From Astropecten irregularis (lineage: Eukaryota; Echinodermata; Asteroidea; Paxillosida; Astropectinidae): DNA of 64,000 nucleotides. The DNA lies in contig OZ020252.1 of the NCBI GenBank assembly GCA_963971285.1, positions 12,499,662-12,563,661 of the forward strand, in the 5' to 3' direction. Made by a program: the position numbers and the translations under genes. Shown in pieces: positions 47,101-58,367 of the stretch (positions are counted from its first letter, which is position 1; each line of letters starts with the position of its first letter). Under the pieces are notes generated by a model that was not told the DNA's origin, searched no databases, and worked only from the letters and a program-made list of their open reading frames with translations.

Positions 47101-50100
47101 TAAGGGGGATTTTTGTTTGGGGCATACACGTATGCGGGGTATACATGTACTGATTTAAAAAAATGGTCAAAATTAAACACATAAAAATATAAATTTATCT
47201 AGTCATTAATTATGAATACATAATTAATGACTAGATAAATTCATATCAATTAAGCACTAATTTCAAGCACTTAAATCCCTTTCCGAAATTTGATTACAGT
47301 CAACCTTTATTCCGTAACAACCAACTTTCCAATACTGGTACAGTGTATGTACATTTTGTACACTTACAATTTCCATAAAACTAATACAACTTGTCTTTTT
47401 TTCATGCGTCGCGCATGAGTGATGGGATTTTATTATTCTAGAATATTTGGAAGTGGTTTTGGTGTGTGTTTGATAATTGCATTGTTCTTGCTCACATTGT
47501 GCTCAAACTGCAAGAATCCCAAACTCATTATGGCTACAATCAGCTAATTAAACATACAAACCCGATATATGTGCGGATTAAACGGACAATTTATGGTATA
47601 TTTGACTGATACAGGGCCATTATAGGTGCGGGCTGATTAGAAGGTCAAAGTACACAATTTAAACATTATTGTGAAGTCCGATAACCCAACGTATACCACC
47701 GCCACTACTCACTATACAGTCTGCCTTGAACTTACCAGGACCCCACGGTCCAAGAGGATATTACCAAAATTCCAGAGTAATTTTCTTGAAATGAGCAAAC
47801 TGGTGGTGGGTCATGCGGGCAATGGTGGAGTAGTGTCACAATCAATCGCTTGAGGGCAAATTTGCAACTGTTGAGGAGTTGAAGGACATTGCATATTAGC
47901 CAAGAGTTTGACTTTACTCCAACCATGCTCCAACATATCAAGACAAAATGTCTCGGTTGAATTGGTGTTGTTTGAGTTTTGTATTCCCAAAAGGAGGAAG
48001 TGTTGATTTGTTGACTGCTTACCTATTTACATTGATCTTTCTTGTGGGAAAGAATGCCGCCTTTTCATGTGTCTTTTCGTTTAAATCACTTTATATCCAG
48101 GCTTTCACATTTATATTCACATTTATATAATGGCGCTAATAGCGGTTTTATGTTTCCATGCCAAGCCGTGGTCCTTACTCCTTAGCCTTGAACAGAACGT
48201 CTTCAAGAAGAGAAGAACGAACAGGGTTCAATTTCATGGAATCTGTTACAGTAAACAAAAATTCTTCGCTCATGATAGCAGACTTGTTTTGCTTACGGTT
48301 AGCGTATTTCACGGAGAGTTCTGCAGAATACATAATGACAGCGCGTTAGCAGAAAATAACCACGGTTACCCTATAAATTCTTCTCTAACCAAAGGTTTGG
48401 CTTACGGATTCCATGAAATAGATTTCACGCGAAGCAGCGCCAGTTAGCACAACTTGGCCGTAACGGATTCCATGAAACTGGGCCCAGGCGTTATGTCCTA
48501 ACAATGTTACGGTGTCAAAAACAATGAAGATGACTTGCCTATAGTTAAAATAATTCATTCCGCCCTTCACACTTAAAGGTACTATTATACTTTGGTAGCA
48601 TACCGAAAAATAAATTTTCACAGATTTACCTATAACCTTCAGGATACGAAGTTGGTGATGGTAGAAACATACCGTTGAAATATTTCTGCCTAAAATGTTG
48701 TATTTATCTAGAAAAGAGTAAAACCAATGATCAAAAACAATTTTGATCTTAAAGTAACTGTGAAAAGATGTTGGAAAAAAAAACTGTGTGGGCGCCTTTC
48801 ACTGTTTTCTCAAAAAGTGGTCAGTGGTCACCATATATTTCTGCCCATGAATCTGTATTTCTTTGACGAAAACCAAAGTATGATATTACCTTTAAATTGT
48901 ATTCATATACTTGTACATACCCTGCTTGAGAATTTTAACAAATGAGTTGCCGATCATGGTGCAATTCCATCGATGATATCGTAGTTGGTACTGACACTCC
49001 TTCAGTGCTAACTTAGTCCCCTTCACAACCTCATCCACGATCTCTGGTTCCCTCCGGCAAATATCATGTTGCTTATTACCACTGCCTCGGAGCTTGCGAG
49101 ATCGTCTGCAAATGCTATTAGGATCGAGGTTGAGCGGACTGCCAACGGCCCTGCACAGATGAATAAAACCATTTGTCTTTATAATTATTTTGCCAAAATT
49201 AATTTATTTATAAAGGATTCTTAAATGCCACTAAACACATTGTTCTCCAAATTAAATGTACTTAAAAAACGGCGACTAGGTTGGAATAGGTTTCCTCAGC
49301 GGGCGTACTGGGATTACAGCCAGCCTGTCAAGCCTGTATTCTACAGGAAATCTCCAAATAATCCTCTGCATTTCATCAAACAGTTAAGAATGTAGCCAGT
49401 GTGGGCTTCCTGCGTATACTGCATGATTCGAAATGTATCCATGAAACTTCATTTCCCCGTATCACTCAGTCCAACATGGGTCTGTGCAGTATAAGCATTA
49501 TGAGTCAGTTGTCTTTTTTTCATCTGCCAATAAACTTGTTATAAAACGGCATGGTCGATGACAGAAATTAGACAGGTTAACATCCGGTCTGTTTTATTGC
49601 TTGCGAAATACATGTACCATGCTCATTAATATGACAAGCAGTATGTCCATGCAAGGACTGCTATAGCCTTTTCAGGATAAGTACAAATCTAATTCATTGC
49701 AGAGATTACATAAAGGCATTTCATAAACAAATCGTCCTTGATCATTCTTAAAAAAAAAAAAACGTATTCAAACTTACACATTAAGTTGGTAAAAACGCTT
49801 CTACAAAACATAGTAACGCATCGTTCGATGCTTTTCCACACACATTAAAACACTTTTGGTGCTCGCACAATACAAATTTTAACATTGATTTGTAAAATCC
49901 GAAGTCAGCAAATAAAATGTAATAATTATGTAAATGCCACCTCACCATATAAGTGATAATATCAAAATACCGATTATTGACGCGGCATCAAGGAACGGAA
50001 TATTGAAAGTATTTGAAACATGTTCCTTTATCTTCCTGAATCAATATATTCAGGCCAGTAAGCACTGACCCAATAGAATGTATCCATAGTGTTTATTGTA

Positions 50101-51522
50101 TCAATGTCCTCCCGCTGTGTATTCGATTTAGTCCTAAAAAGACCCGCCACCGCAATAAAGTTAATCTGGTTTGATTACAGTGTTTTGCTTTTTATATGAC
50201 GCCATAAAGTTGTTATGGTAATTTTAATGTACACTCCAGCGAACAGGCAGGTCTGTGAACGCTGTTACGAAGTCCCATGAGAGATATAGGTTTAATAGCT
50301 TTACTGCAAGGTTACGGACCCTTACCTTATCGGTAAGCATGTTCATTTGGGAAGTCAACCACAAATCCTTTATCGAAACTTTACAAATCATCGGAAATAA
50401 CTTTTATTTAATGATTTGTCTACCACCACACAGTACCTTTGTGATGTGGCTGCACTACGACCTTGCTCAAAACTGAAATTAATTTTGAGTGACTGTTCAA
50501 GTAATTTAGGTTTTACGCTAATGCACAGACCATACGCAATGGGGAAAATTACATGCATCCTACTTCCGTGGCAGTAAACAAATACAAGATTAGAATTGGT
50601 TGAATCCCCCACGGTGGTATTGGCCGTCATTGCATTCTTACTCATTGCACATGGGTACTGAACACACGTTACATCATCATAAATAGCACAGTCATCCAGA
50701 CTTTCCATATTCAAAGTTACTTTCTTGTATTGGCTATTTCATTTCAACATTATTAGGTACATGTTGATTTTATGCCTATTTAACTTGCAAATTTCTTTTG
50801 AATTTTTGTTTAGCTGTGCAATTATTGCTAATATTAAACAACCAAAGACTACTTTTGCAAAACTCATGTTATTAACAAAAGAACTAAAACTCATACAGAA
50901 GCTATGCGTCTAAAGATGAAAACACCTTAGCACACATTCAATGCAATGTCTGTCTCTTGTTTTCAAGCAGTTTCAAAGGATGAGTTCCCCAGTATCCTTT
51001 GACAAAAAGTACTCCGTTTAATTTGAGTGACACTCGTCATTAATAAGCTGAATATATCAACATGGGAACTCAATGAACGCTGCTTTTCTGCTTTGAAAAG
51101 AAAGTGCATGATTTTATTTCATGTGAATGATTTGAACTATTAGCAACCACGGATATGGAGGAAGGCAAAAACACTTGACTCTACGGTGATATTGGGTTGG
51201 TTGCTATACACGATAGGCCTATACATGTCAGTCACGTTAGAGGTGACAGATGCTCTCTTGCTCTGAAGAAAACAGTGAATTTAATTATTTAATCATAGCA
51301 ACGAATAGGGCCTAAATACATTAGTATGGTACACGGTATTGTAAGGTAAAGCACTTCTTTTATTTATATAATAGAATACACAACCATAAGGCTTCACCAA
51401 TTTAGTCACAGTATAAAGTAGAGTGTGCATACTTACCACCACAATCCAATGATGTTCGTTGGGAGGATGAGGAAGAAAAGTAGACCGACGACTAAACTAC
51501 TGGAAATACGCAGCATCATCAT
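34709..51522 (-). CDS. Wnt6: Wnt6 gene, four coding exons (introns included in the span)
   Basis: On the minus strand, exons 51522-51437, 49150-48921, 42534-42254 and 35185-34709 join in frame (phases 2, 1, 0) into 357 codons with GT-AG introns. The protein is a secreted Wnt ligand. Wnt6-specific features seen: LWWAVGSPL after the signal peptide, the SICRRSRKLRG segment, ETAF not preceded by the usual Cys, ITAAGVAFTVTQACSLGDLL, SWEWGGCGDNIEFG, RRSDIKTLITLHNNEAGRL, CKCHGLSGSC (acylated serine about 215), LVYCMDSPDFC and RGYFEETVTF. The length is close to the roughly 365 residues of human WNT6. It is transcribed towards Wnt1, the two 3' ends 9 kb apart. Confidence 0.95.
35704..35820. mobile_element. 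Short foldback element
   Basis: TGCTATGGTTAAATCTATGA (from 35713) pairs with its complement ending at 35807 (GTCATAGTTTTAACCATAGC). Pairing extends imperfectly outward to TGCTTCT / AAAGCAG. The loop is about 47 bases. This is a MITE-like element in Wnt6 intron 3. Confidence 0.75.
37311..37505. mobile_element. tRNA-derived SINE, foldback type, decayed
   Basis: The minus copy has CATCAAATAACCATAAGGGA, AAGTCATTGAAAAGTGAAC and GGGATTCGAACCAGCAACC. A short plus-strand remnant (GGTGGTGTCAATG, CTGCTTCAGTCAATTATCTT) follows. The A box is poorly kept. Confidence 0.7.
39302..40502. mobile_element. 1.2-kb foldback element with mariner-like ends
   Basis: Starts CAGGGTGTCCCAGAAAAAAA as the MITE at 982 does, and ends GGGACACCGTGT. 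Arms of roughly 370 bases (39302-39670 and 40150-40502) are reverse complements, with matching blocks such as GGTATCAAATGAAAGCTGAG, CTTTTTGATAGCCTTGCTTC and GCAGATATCTCTGTCATCCC. The central 460 bases contain a diverged direct copy of the left-arm segment (AAGCTTAG... then TACCA.TCAT and CATATTTCAC). There is no transposase frame. Confidence 0.85.
42254..42534 (-). CDS. Wnt6: Wnt6 coding exon 3
   Basis: The exon starts after TTTGATTCAG in phase 1 and ends at CTG|GTAAGT, phase 0. It encodes TPETAFANSITAAGVAFTVT, QACSLGDLLQCGC, a Ser/Pro-rich loop, SWEWGGCGDNIEFGYTKSKE, FMDTQIRRRSDIKTLITLHN and NEAGRL. As in human WNT6, ETAF follows a Cys-free KILKQD-type segment rather than the CRETAF of most Wnts. 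Confidence 0.96.
43728..44085. mobile_element. MITE, second subfamily of the TTAAAGGTA element
   Basis: The left end is TTTAAAGGCCATGTAAAACT with TTTGGTAAC; the right end is TTTACCAACGTTG with CCCTTTAAA. The interior shares GAAATGTTCAC, AAGATGGTGCTGG and a paired GATCTTGGCAAGATC with the copies at 2546 and 53563. Confidence 0.75.
45210..45355. mobile_element. Short element with CAGTGGCGTAGA ends and a G run
   Basis: The ends CAGTGGCGTAGA and TCTACGCCCCTG are inverted with one mismatch. A run of G follows the left end and CCCCTCCCC lies near the right. A relative lies at 4721-4883. A short open frame inside has no recognisable product. Confidence 0.65.
46207..46355. mobile_element. MITE with long hairpin arms
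   Basis: Arms of about 56 bases (46207-46263 and 46300-46355) are near-perfect complements. They include CCGATTTCACTAACGCTTTG, CGATCATCG and AAATCCATCGCTAAA. The outer end (GGGACCGATTTCAC / GTGAAATCGGCCCC) resembles the ends of the elements at 48224 and 58745, suggesting one superfamily. Confidence 0.85.
46541..46735 (+). mobile_element. Possible Penelope-like element remnant with direct repeats
   Basis: Two units about 52 bases apart share CCAATGAGCACCAATCA (46554-46570 and 46606-46622) plus flanking GGATCC and CTCC-type segments. A TATAAGGACC motif follows, then a hammerhead-like sequence. Penelope-like retroelements are known to carry hammerhead motifs in their terminal repeats; the overall resemblance here is from memory and no reverse-transcriptase frame is present in the window. 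Confidence 0.4.
46691..46722 (+). ncRNA. Hammerhead-ribozyme-like motif
   Basis: CTGATGAG (46691-46698) is followed by a perfect 6-bp hairpin stem GACTAG/CTAGTC with loop AGCAGG, then GAAAC (from 46717). This matches the conserved hammerhead order: CUGANGA, stem II, GAAA. The adjacent TCAAACGTC before and ACGTTGA after could pair as stem III with one bulge. Against activity: there is one extra G between the core and the perfect stem II, and there is almost no room for stem I. Confidence 0.4.
47191..47242. repeat. AT-rich palindrome
   Basis: AAATTTATCTAGTCATTAAT continues as TATG and pairs with CATAATTAATGACTAGATAA ending near 47242, with a four-base loop. It is an essentially perfect inverted repeat of more than 20 bases per arm, perhaps a tiny MITE. 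Confidence 0.8.
48224..48485. mobile_element. MITE with TTTCATGGAATC ends
   Basis: The left end GGTTCAATTTCATGGAATCT pairs with the right end GGATTCCATGAAACTGGGCC. Inner segments (TTAGCGTATTTCACG / GATTTCACGCG) continue partial pairing. It is about 260 bp with no coding capacity. A TTAAAGGTA-family MITE begins about 90 bases further on. Confidence 0.75.
48573..48895. mobile_element. Complete MITE of the TTAAAGGTA family
   Basis: The left end TTAAAGGTACTATTATACTT and right end CCAAAGTATGATATTACCTT plus TAA are close inverted copies. The interior shares CACAGATTTACCTATAAC, GATGGTAGAAACATACCG and TTTTCTCAAAAAGTGG with its relatives. It ends only 25 bases from the 3' end of Wnt6 exon 2. Confidence 0.85.
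48921..49150 (-). CDS. Wnt6: Wnt6 coding exon 2
   Basis: Not visible as an ATG-initiated frame; found by reading the minus strand. It starts after CATCTGTGCAG and ends at CAGG|GTATGT, phase 1. It encodes AVGSPLNLDPNSICRRSRKL, then CRREPEIVDEVVKGTKLALK, ECQYQLRYHRWNCTMIGNSF and VKILKQ. The ECQxQxRxxRWNC segment is the Wnt N-terminal signature; His replaces the more usual Arg before RWNC. There are no stops in the joined frame. Confidence 0.93.
49151..51436 (-). other. Wnt6 intron 1
   Basis: A GT-AG intron of 2.3 kb between the Trp-Trp junction codons. It appears free of the larger repeats found elsewhere; I see no exon or other feature in it. Confidence 0.8.
51437..51522 (-). CDS. Wnt6: Wnt6 coding exon 1 (signal peptide)
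   Basis: Three ATG codons in a row at 51522-51514 open MMMLRISSSLVVGLLFFLIL followed by PTNIIGLWW, a clear signal peptide. The exon ends TGG TG|GTAAGT, phase 2, and the split Trp codon is completed at 49150. LWWAVGSPL across this junction is the start of mature Wnt6 in other animals. Which of the three ATGs is used cannot be told from the sequence. Confidence 0.9.
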
Positions 51523-51815
51523 AACACACTGAGATTCTAGGTAGCAAAAGCCAAGTCACCAAATCAACAAATGTGGAAACTAAATGCGCTATGAATACTT
51601 GGATATGGAATGTTTGAGCAGTTACAGACACGTAAAACTGGCTTGGCCGGCTGGCCCGGTCAATGATCCAGTGCCGCTCCGGAACGGTGATCAATCTATC
51701 GGCGGGAACTGGGGAGCTGTGAGCGGCGGGAAGGGAATTCCTCCCCGTTGCAGTCTCGCGTAAGTGCTGACAACCAACCAACTTCGATGTAGGCCTACAC
51801 TTCAGTTCCAACCTT

Positions 51816-51839
51816 CTTTATACGCAGGCAATTTTTATA
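51816..51839 (-). promoter_or_regulatory. Possible Wnt6 TATA boxes
   Basis: On the minus strand TATAAAAA lies at 51839-51832 and TATAAAG at 51822-51816. A start 25-30 bases downstream would give a leader of about 265-290 bases before the first Wnt6 ATG. Assigned by motif and distance only. Confidence 0.4.
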
Positions 51840-53562
51840 TTGTCTGACAATTCGGAAATTTCAGATAATGGCTCCAACTCTTATGTGCAGAGTGTTGTAT
51901 ACAAACGTTGAAAATGTGTAGGTTGTGCTATCCGTTGGGGAGTCCATCAAATATCACCTTAGGCCTAAATGTGCATCAAACATAAGGCCTACCTGTCTTT
52001 TGCAGAGCTATTTATACTTTCACTTATAATGGTTAAGATATATGATGATAATCTCAGTGATAGTTGATGTCTTCTTGTCGCATCATCCTCTGATGAACAC
52101 TTGAATGCTACACGTGGTTGAAGAGTGAATACTTGAAGCGCTTTAACCCTATAGTCCATGAGTGTCCAATCTCAATGGGTGTCATAACATCTAAGTTTCC
52201 TCTCCAAATATCTTGACCAATGAATACCTTGGTAACATCCACACAAACTAAACTGGAGTGGTTTTTATTCTGATCTAAGCCGCACGAAGTGGCTCAGTTG
52301 CATAGGAATTATCAGCTGAGTGGCTGCGGTTCCACGTTATCCCACCGCTTATTTGCGTGAGTGGAGTTGTATACATACATGCTTGGTTTGTGCCATTGGT
52401 AATGTGGGCTATACAGCTAGTCTCAAATCAACCGTCAATCACCACATTTCAATGCTGAGGCGAGGTGGCCCGTACTGACCTTAAATACTCCATTTCTTGG
52501 CTCCACATGAGACAGTTGTGATTTCTTTTTTAGACTTATGGGCTTCTCCGTTCCTGCTGTTGAATTTCCATTGTAGTTCAGAGGATTATCCAGATGAGAT
52601 TTCTTGTTACCATCATCTTATTCAATTACTATATTTCAATGATGAATCATGATCAACATCATTTACATCTATAGTGACGTAACTTTTTCCTGGCGCAACT
52701 CAAGGCATCGTGTATTTACCAGACGCTCCACGCCTTTTCCTGTGTCTGTTTTCATGCACTGTATATAATGAGTAATTCCGTTGCTCATCTTGTTTGTATA
52801 ATATAATATGTAATATAATAACAGACCATATCAGTCCAGGTTTCCTTGGTTTACGGCATTATGCTAGCTTGCTAGGGCATAGATAGCTTGGAGTTTTGGA
52901 AATATACTGGTCATAATCTGCTTTCTTGTACCTTCCCATGTCACCCATGCTCACACGGTTTCACTTTAGACCTGGCCTTCTTAAATCTCCAAATTGCTGG
53001 TGCTACGGTATATTTATACTGTATTAATGTTCTTCAAACAGAAAATGATACAAAACAATATATAAAAATGATAATTTCTGCCGAGTTTTCGAAAAAAGTG
53101 GTACAAACGTCTTTAACAATTCTCTAGTGTAACGGTCTCTCGCGTCACGTTCACGCGCATGACGCAACAAGTGGATTCAAGACGGTTTCTGTTATTCTTA
53201 CAAAACCGTCCAACTCATTTGTAAGATTCCAATTTGGATGTGATGTTTTATCACTAGACGTTTTAATGAACAGTTATTACCGTAAAAGGGGAACGATTGA
53301 TTGAAATGTGCTTTTAGTGATCCATGCATTGGGTTGCCGTTTGTCCGTCCTTCAGTCTGTTTATCTGGAAGTCAGTCTAGTCAAACAGTCAAGCAGGACT
53401 AGCGAACTGTTTCCTTGAAAACGTAATTGATAAAGTTACACTTACACATCTTCTCTCAATATCGGCGATTGTGAAATTAATTAAAGTTGATGAAGGACTT
53501 CAGATGTTTGGCGGGGGATTCAAAATACATGTATTTGTTTTTTGATATATTTTTACTCTAAA

Positions 53563-53903
53563 TTTAAAGGTACAGTACAGGATAGGTAACATACCCAAAC
53601 AGAAATGTTCACACATTTACCTATATCTTTCAGGATATGACGATGGCGATGGTAGAAACATACGGTCAAAATATTTTTGGCTGAAATGCTGCATTATTTT
53701 ATCCAGAAATTAATAAAAACAACGGCCGAAAACAGTTTTGATCTCGGGGTGAGATAAATAAGTAAGTGAGTCGGGTTTTCGCTATTTTCTGGTGACTCAG
53801 AATGTTCGATTGAGCTCAAATTTTCACAGGTTTATCATTTCATGCACATGCTTGATCAGTGTGAGTGCTGTTCCGTGACCTTTACCAATCATGTATTGTT
53901 TTA
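53563..53903. mobile_element. MITE, second subfamily of the TTAAAGGTA element
   Basis: The left end TTTAAAGGTACAGTACAGGA and the right end CCTTTACCAATCATGTATTG match the ends of the copy at 2546. The interior shares CAGAAATGTTCAC, CAGGATATGACGATGG and TTTTGATCTCGGGGTGAGAT with its relatives. Confidence 0.75.
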
Positions 53904-56900
53904 ATTGAGTAATGATGAACAATCATTATGACAAGTGAGTCGATTCATTTTCACATGACAATTGTGCAACTGACATAATATAATAAAATGTGTTTTCAAG
54001 TTCGCTTCAGTAAATTTTCATTCAAAATGTTATGTCAAGACTGACCCTTAGTTGAGATATTGTATCCCTTCTGGTAATTTACTTCCACAAAAATAGGACC
54101 CAAATCATTCCAAACCCATTTTAATGTGGATGAGGTATTTGTAATGTCGACTTAAGTACGGTTCCCAATAGGATTTGTTTGATACACTATTGAAGTTATG
54201 ATATTTCTCTATTTATCTCTAGTCCTGCTGCATTGGTCACGGACACTTTTAAATACAAGTAATGTACACTCGCAACCAGGCCCACTTATGCTCGGAAATC
54301 CTCCATGTTTAATGGTGCATCCCGCTGGCAAACTAACAGACTGTTGTAACGAGTTTGAAGACAGAAGCAGATTGATGATAATACATAAGTCAAGTCAAGT
54401 TGTCTTGATCAGGTCCTTATCATACGTCACAGATCACTGATGATATATCTACAACACAAGAACGCTCTCTATAACAGACACTGGAACATGAACATTCGGT
54501 TTGCAAAGTAGATGTAGGTTAATATGATTCCTCATTACCTGGCGAAACTGGCCTGGATGTCTCAGAAATTATCACGATTACAGTAGAGAAATCCAAAGTC
54601 TGCAAGGTTCTTGCGTGTTTCTTTTTCTTTTAATCAGGTTTGCGATGTCCTTCTGTAGCAGAAGTCTCTTTCTTTCTTACAAACCAGCCGACTGTATCAG
54701 AATATGAAACACGATAATCGTTGACATGTATTCTCATGTAATTGTTTTTAAACTTAATTCTTCTACAATACGCACCACCCACATGCAGATCCTTAGATAT
54801 TTTGTTACGTATTGTTTTACGCCGTTAGCTTTTACTTATCAAACAGAGCTCCAGTGCCTTATTCGGTGCATTTTCCCGAATCATTCTGATTTCGCTTGGC
54901 GTACACTAAATAAAACGCATCGTAAATATAGCCGCCCCAGCATTGAAAGCTGAAACATAATAACTTGTGCGTCAATTAGTAAAACAAAGAAACAAAGAAA
55001 CAAACACCTGACAAACTAATACACAAGGGGAAATGGAAAAGTATTACATGTTTACGATTCATGACGTCAGTATCGGTGTATACTGTTATTGGCAATCTGA
55101 TCATCAGATCATCAGTTGATCTTGAAATCCTATGAACATTACATACACTATCTGCATGGAGTCTTTCCATGATCCTTTTCTTCGTGTAATTGGATGTACT
55201 TCTAGTTTCTCTTTGTTGATTTTTTAAAGCAAATATGAAAGTAAGCGAAATTTGAAAGACAGAATTTAGAATGGAATTATTACAAACTAAACATCATGTC
55301 CATAGGAAAATCAAAACAGCTAAATAGAAAGATATGACGTACATAGGACCAAGAGTAGCGTGCCAATCTGCTATTTCCAGCCCAACTTGAGTTGACAGTA
55401 AGAGTGTGTAGGGTCGATCTTCATCATAAAACAAGCGCTTGAGTGTGATTTATCACCTTAACGATAGCAAATGTTAACGATAAACAATAAATTATATCAA
55501 ACCCCACAGTCAAAAAATAGCAAAAGCATGTTGCTTCAGGGATGCTGAGATTCTCGTTGGAGCATGTCGCAATACAATGTACAACCTTCAACTTGTAAAA
55601 ACACAAAAGACAAGCAGACACGACTTTACAAGAGTCTAGCAGCAGTCGACGGAGACTCCCAAAGTGTAAAGCGATATAAACAGTGGCATGACATCAACAC
55701 AGAATCATAGCGGAATGTCCTGATCTAGTTGGAGGTTGATGTATAGCCTTTATCATTTACAATGTATATCGGCATAATGCCCTCTGCTTTTCAGCTGTGT
55801 TATATTGCAGAAAAGCGAGCAGTTATGTGCAATCACAAATAAGACAAGCGTTCAAGAGTTTTTTTGTTCACGTTTGTACTCCGATGGACTTTATGTTTGA
55901 ACAAAATGAGACATCTTCCTTGGAAGTTTCAACAATGCAGACGTCATTTTACGTCACTTTCGACTCCGATAAAAATGAATATTTGAGTAACATTTCGCCC
56001 CCCTCAGAGCAATCCTACATCCAATATTTCTACATCGTGCTATTAATGACATATTTGATGTCACATATTTAAACAAAACATGCACTGTTTAAACGATGCA
56101 ATATTATTCAAAATGGATGGCTACAATGAAACATTTTCATTTATTTTCAGTCACTTTAAGCTTTTATTTTCTCCATACAAAACTGATAGTGTCGCCATGG
56201 TAGCAGGTCCATTAAAAAATACAACGTGTTAAAATAATGTTATAATTATGAATGAGTACATGATTGTGTGCATGAATATAGCATTCCATGGAATGAAATA
56301 TCCTGTACAGACTAACCCTAGATATTTATCAGCAGGTTCACTGCCATTGGATTCCAGTATGAGATTCAACAGTCTGTGAAATCCCATTATGGCATAATTG
56401 GGACCTGTAGCTGATTAAATGGATACATGGCTCTTAATATCACCCTTATAGTCTTACTCAATATACTATCTGGTAGTGTCCAATTAAGACTTGGTAAGAA
56501 AGAACAGAACATGTACGCGTACAGGGGACGGTACGTCTGTTTCAAGGAAAGCTGCAATGACTTGATTCACAATCACATTATGTAAGCAGTATGGAAGGCA
56601 CTGTCATCAGAATATTACGAATGCTGATATCCAGCCATCGTTCCCCACTGCATTCAACAATAATATAATGCAAAAAGTGTATTTGTGCTTTTACAGCTCA
56701 TGAATATGAAGCAATTAAAGGCTCATAAGGCAACGTCATGAAGGAGTGTGAAGAAGACCAAGAGACATTCAGTATGTACATGTATACCCACTACAAGAAC
56801 ATACATGTACAAGAACATAACCGTTGTTGCCATGAAAAAAACCCGAAACAAATAAAGATTTCTTCTGACTTGTAACTATGAATGTACGACCGTGAATGGA

Positions 56901-58361
56901 AACTACCGATATGGACAAAACACTATCTTCACAAGTTTCCAGGAATGTGAAACAAACAAACAAACATGTTTTCTATCAAATAACGACAGGGTCACTTTGT
57001 GGTTGAATTTTCAAAAATAAAATGGGGAAACAGTTTTAAGTTACCATTTATCATTAATGTTGCCTATAATAGCAATAGAGAGCCTGGCAAGTTTTAAATA
57101 TTACATATTTTGAAAGAACGCTGTATTTTCCATTGCAATAGTCTGAATACACTGCAGACTATTGCAGTGACAATCCAATATACCATGTATCTGTATCATT
57201 CAATCATATTAGAGTGACTGTATTGAAAGTTTTATGGAAAGAGAAAATAAGTAAATCACTTCACAAGTGGGAAAAACACTTGCATGTTTATCAAAGAAAA
57301 AAAACAAGTTAGGAGTTTCACACCTTGTATATTATAGTAAATTAATAATTGAAAACACAAGTGAATATATAAACTATTGATATTATTATGAAAGTGGACA
57401 TAATATTGAACAAAGGGTTTTACAAACAAGCTGACTTTGATTTCTTTCCCAGTGGAAACCATTGATCAAAGCAATATTCTAGTAATGCAAAAACTGAAAG
57501 CACAAAAACATAACTGTACATTCCAAACTTAAATGTAATCCAGCAAATGAATGTTAGTTTAAAAGCTCCAAATAATGATGATTAGCTAAAACACAAAAAA
57601 TATATCCCTGTCTTGGTTAATAATATTTACATCTGTATAAGATAAGAAAGATCTCATGTCCAACTGTATTTCATCTTTCTCTATGTCTTTTCTGTACAAT
57701 ATTTATTTCTAACTCTCCAATAAGAAAATATTAGATGATTTCAATTTGTTAACTATAATAAGGTATTTTACATCGTATATAACATAATTTGGCCTGCCAC
57801 ATAATTCTATGCGGGATTTCAACGTTCAGCAAAAATACATGAAATCACGGAATACTTAATAGTTAGTATTATGAAAAATGGGAAGTCTGCTTAAAAATAG
57901 CCCGTATTAAGCTGTGAAATAGTCCTGCGTTTTACAAAACTGTCAGCATAAATATGGATAAATATGCCTTCTACAAATTCTACCTCATATTATATTAAAT
58001 ACAGCCTGAGCAACAACTGCAAAAAGTGAAAGAGCTGAATTGACTGTTGGTAAATCATCAGTATCCATTTAGGATGTCATAAAAGTCACCACATTGTGGA
58101 AAGTCAACAACTATTGCATGAAGATATTCTCGCAGGTTGTTACTTTTCTAATAAGAGCAGGAATCAGTTTAACACATCAAACCTCCAGAGGGCGGTATTA
58201 CAGAGTTTATGATGTCTTTCATATGATTCACAAAATAAATATACATGTAGGTAAACTCCTATCAGAATGACACTTGTATTACATGTATGTACCATGAAAT
58301 ATTTAGTAACAAATTATTTGGGTAAGTAAAGTAGTAAACCAAAGTCTTGATAAAATCAGCC

Positions 58362-58367
58362 TTTATT
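58362..58367 (-). terminator. Possible MAGUK polyadenylation signal
   Basis: AATAAA on the minus strand, about 690 bases after the MAGUK stop codon (59050-59052). It would give a 3' untranslated region of normal size. Confidence 0.4.

Larger units (their letters stand above)
42535..48920 (-). other. Wnt6 intron 2
   Basis: A GT-AG intron of 6.4 kb. It holds MITEs at 43728, 46207, 48224 and 48573, a G-rich element at 45210, a possible Penelope-like remnant at 46541-46735, and a palindrome at 47191. Around 44320-44380, two CCAAT-type motifs and TTTGCATA occur close together; a regulatory role is only a guess. No exon recognised. Confidence 0.75.
51523..58361. other. Region upstream of Wnt6, to the MAGUK 3' end
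   Basis: It includes the Wnt6 leader (fairly GC-rich at about 51630-51780), TATA-like sequences, and one MITE at 53563. The remaining 5 kb show no gene, tRNA or strong repeat that I can recognise. Confidence 0.65.
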
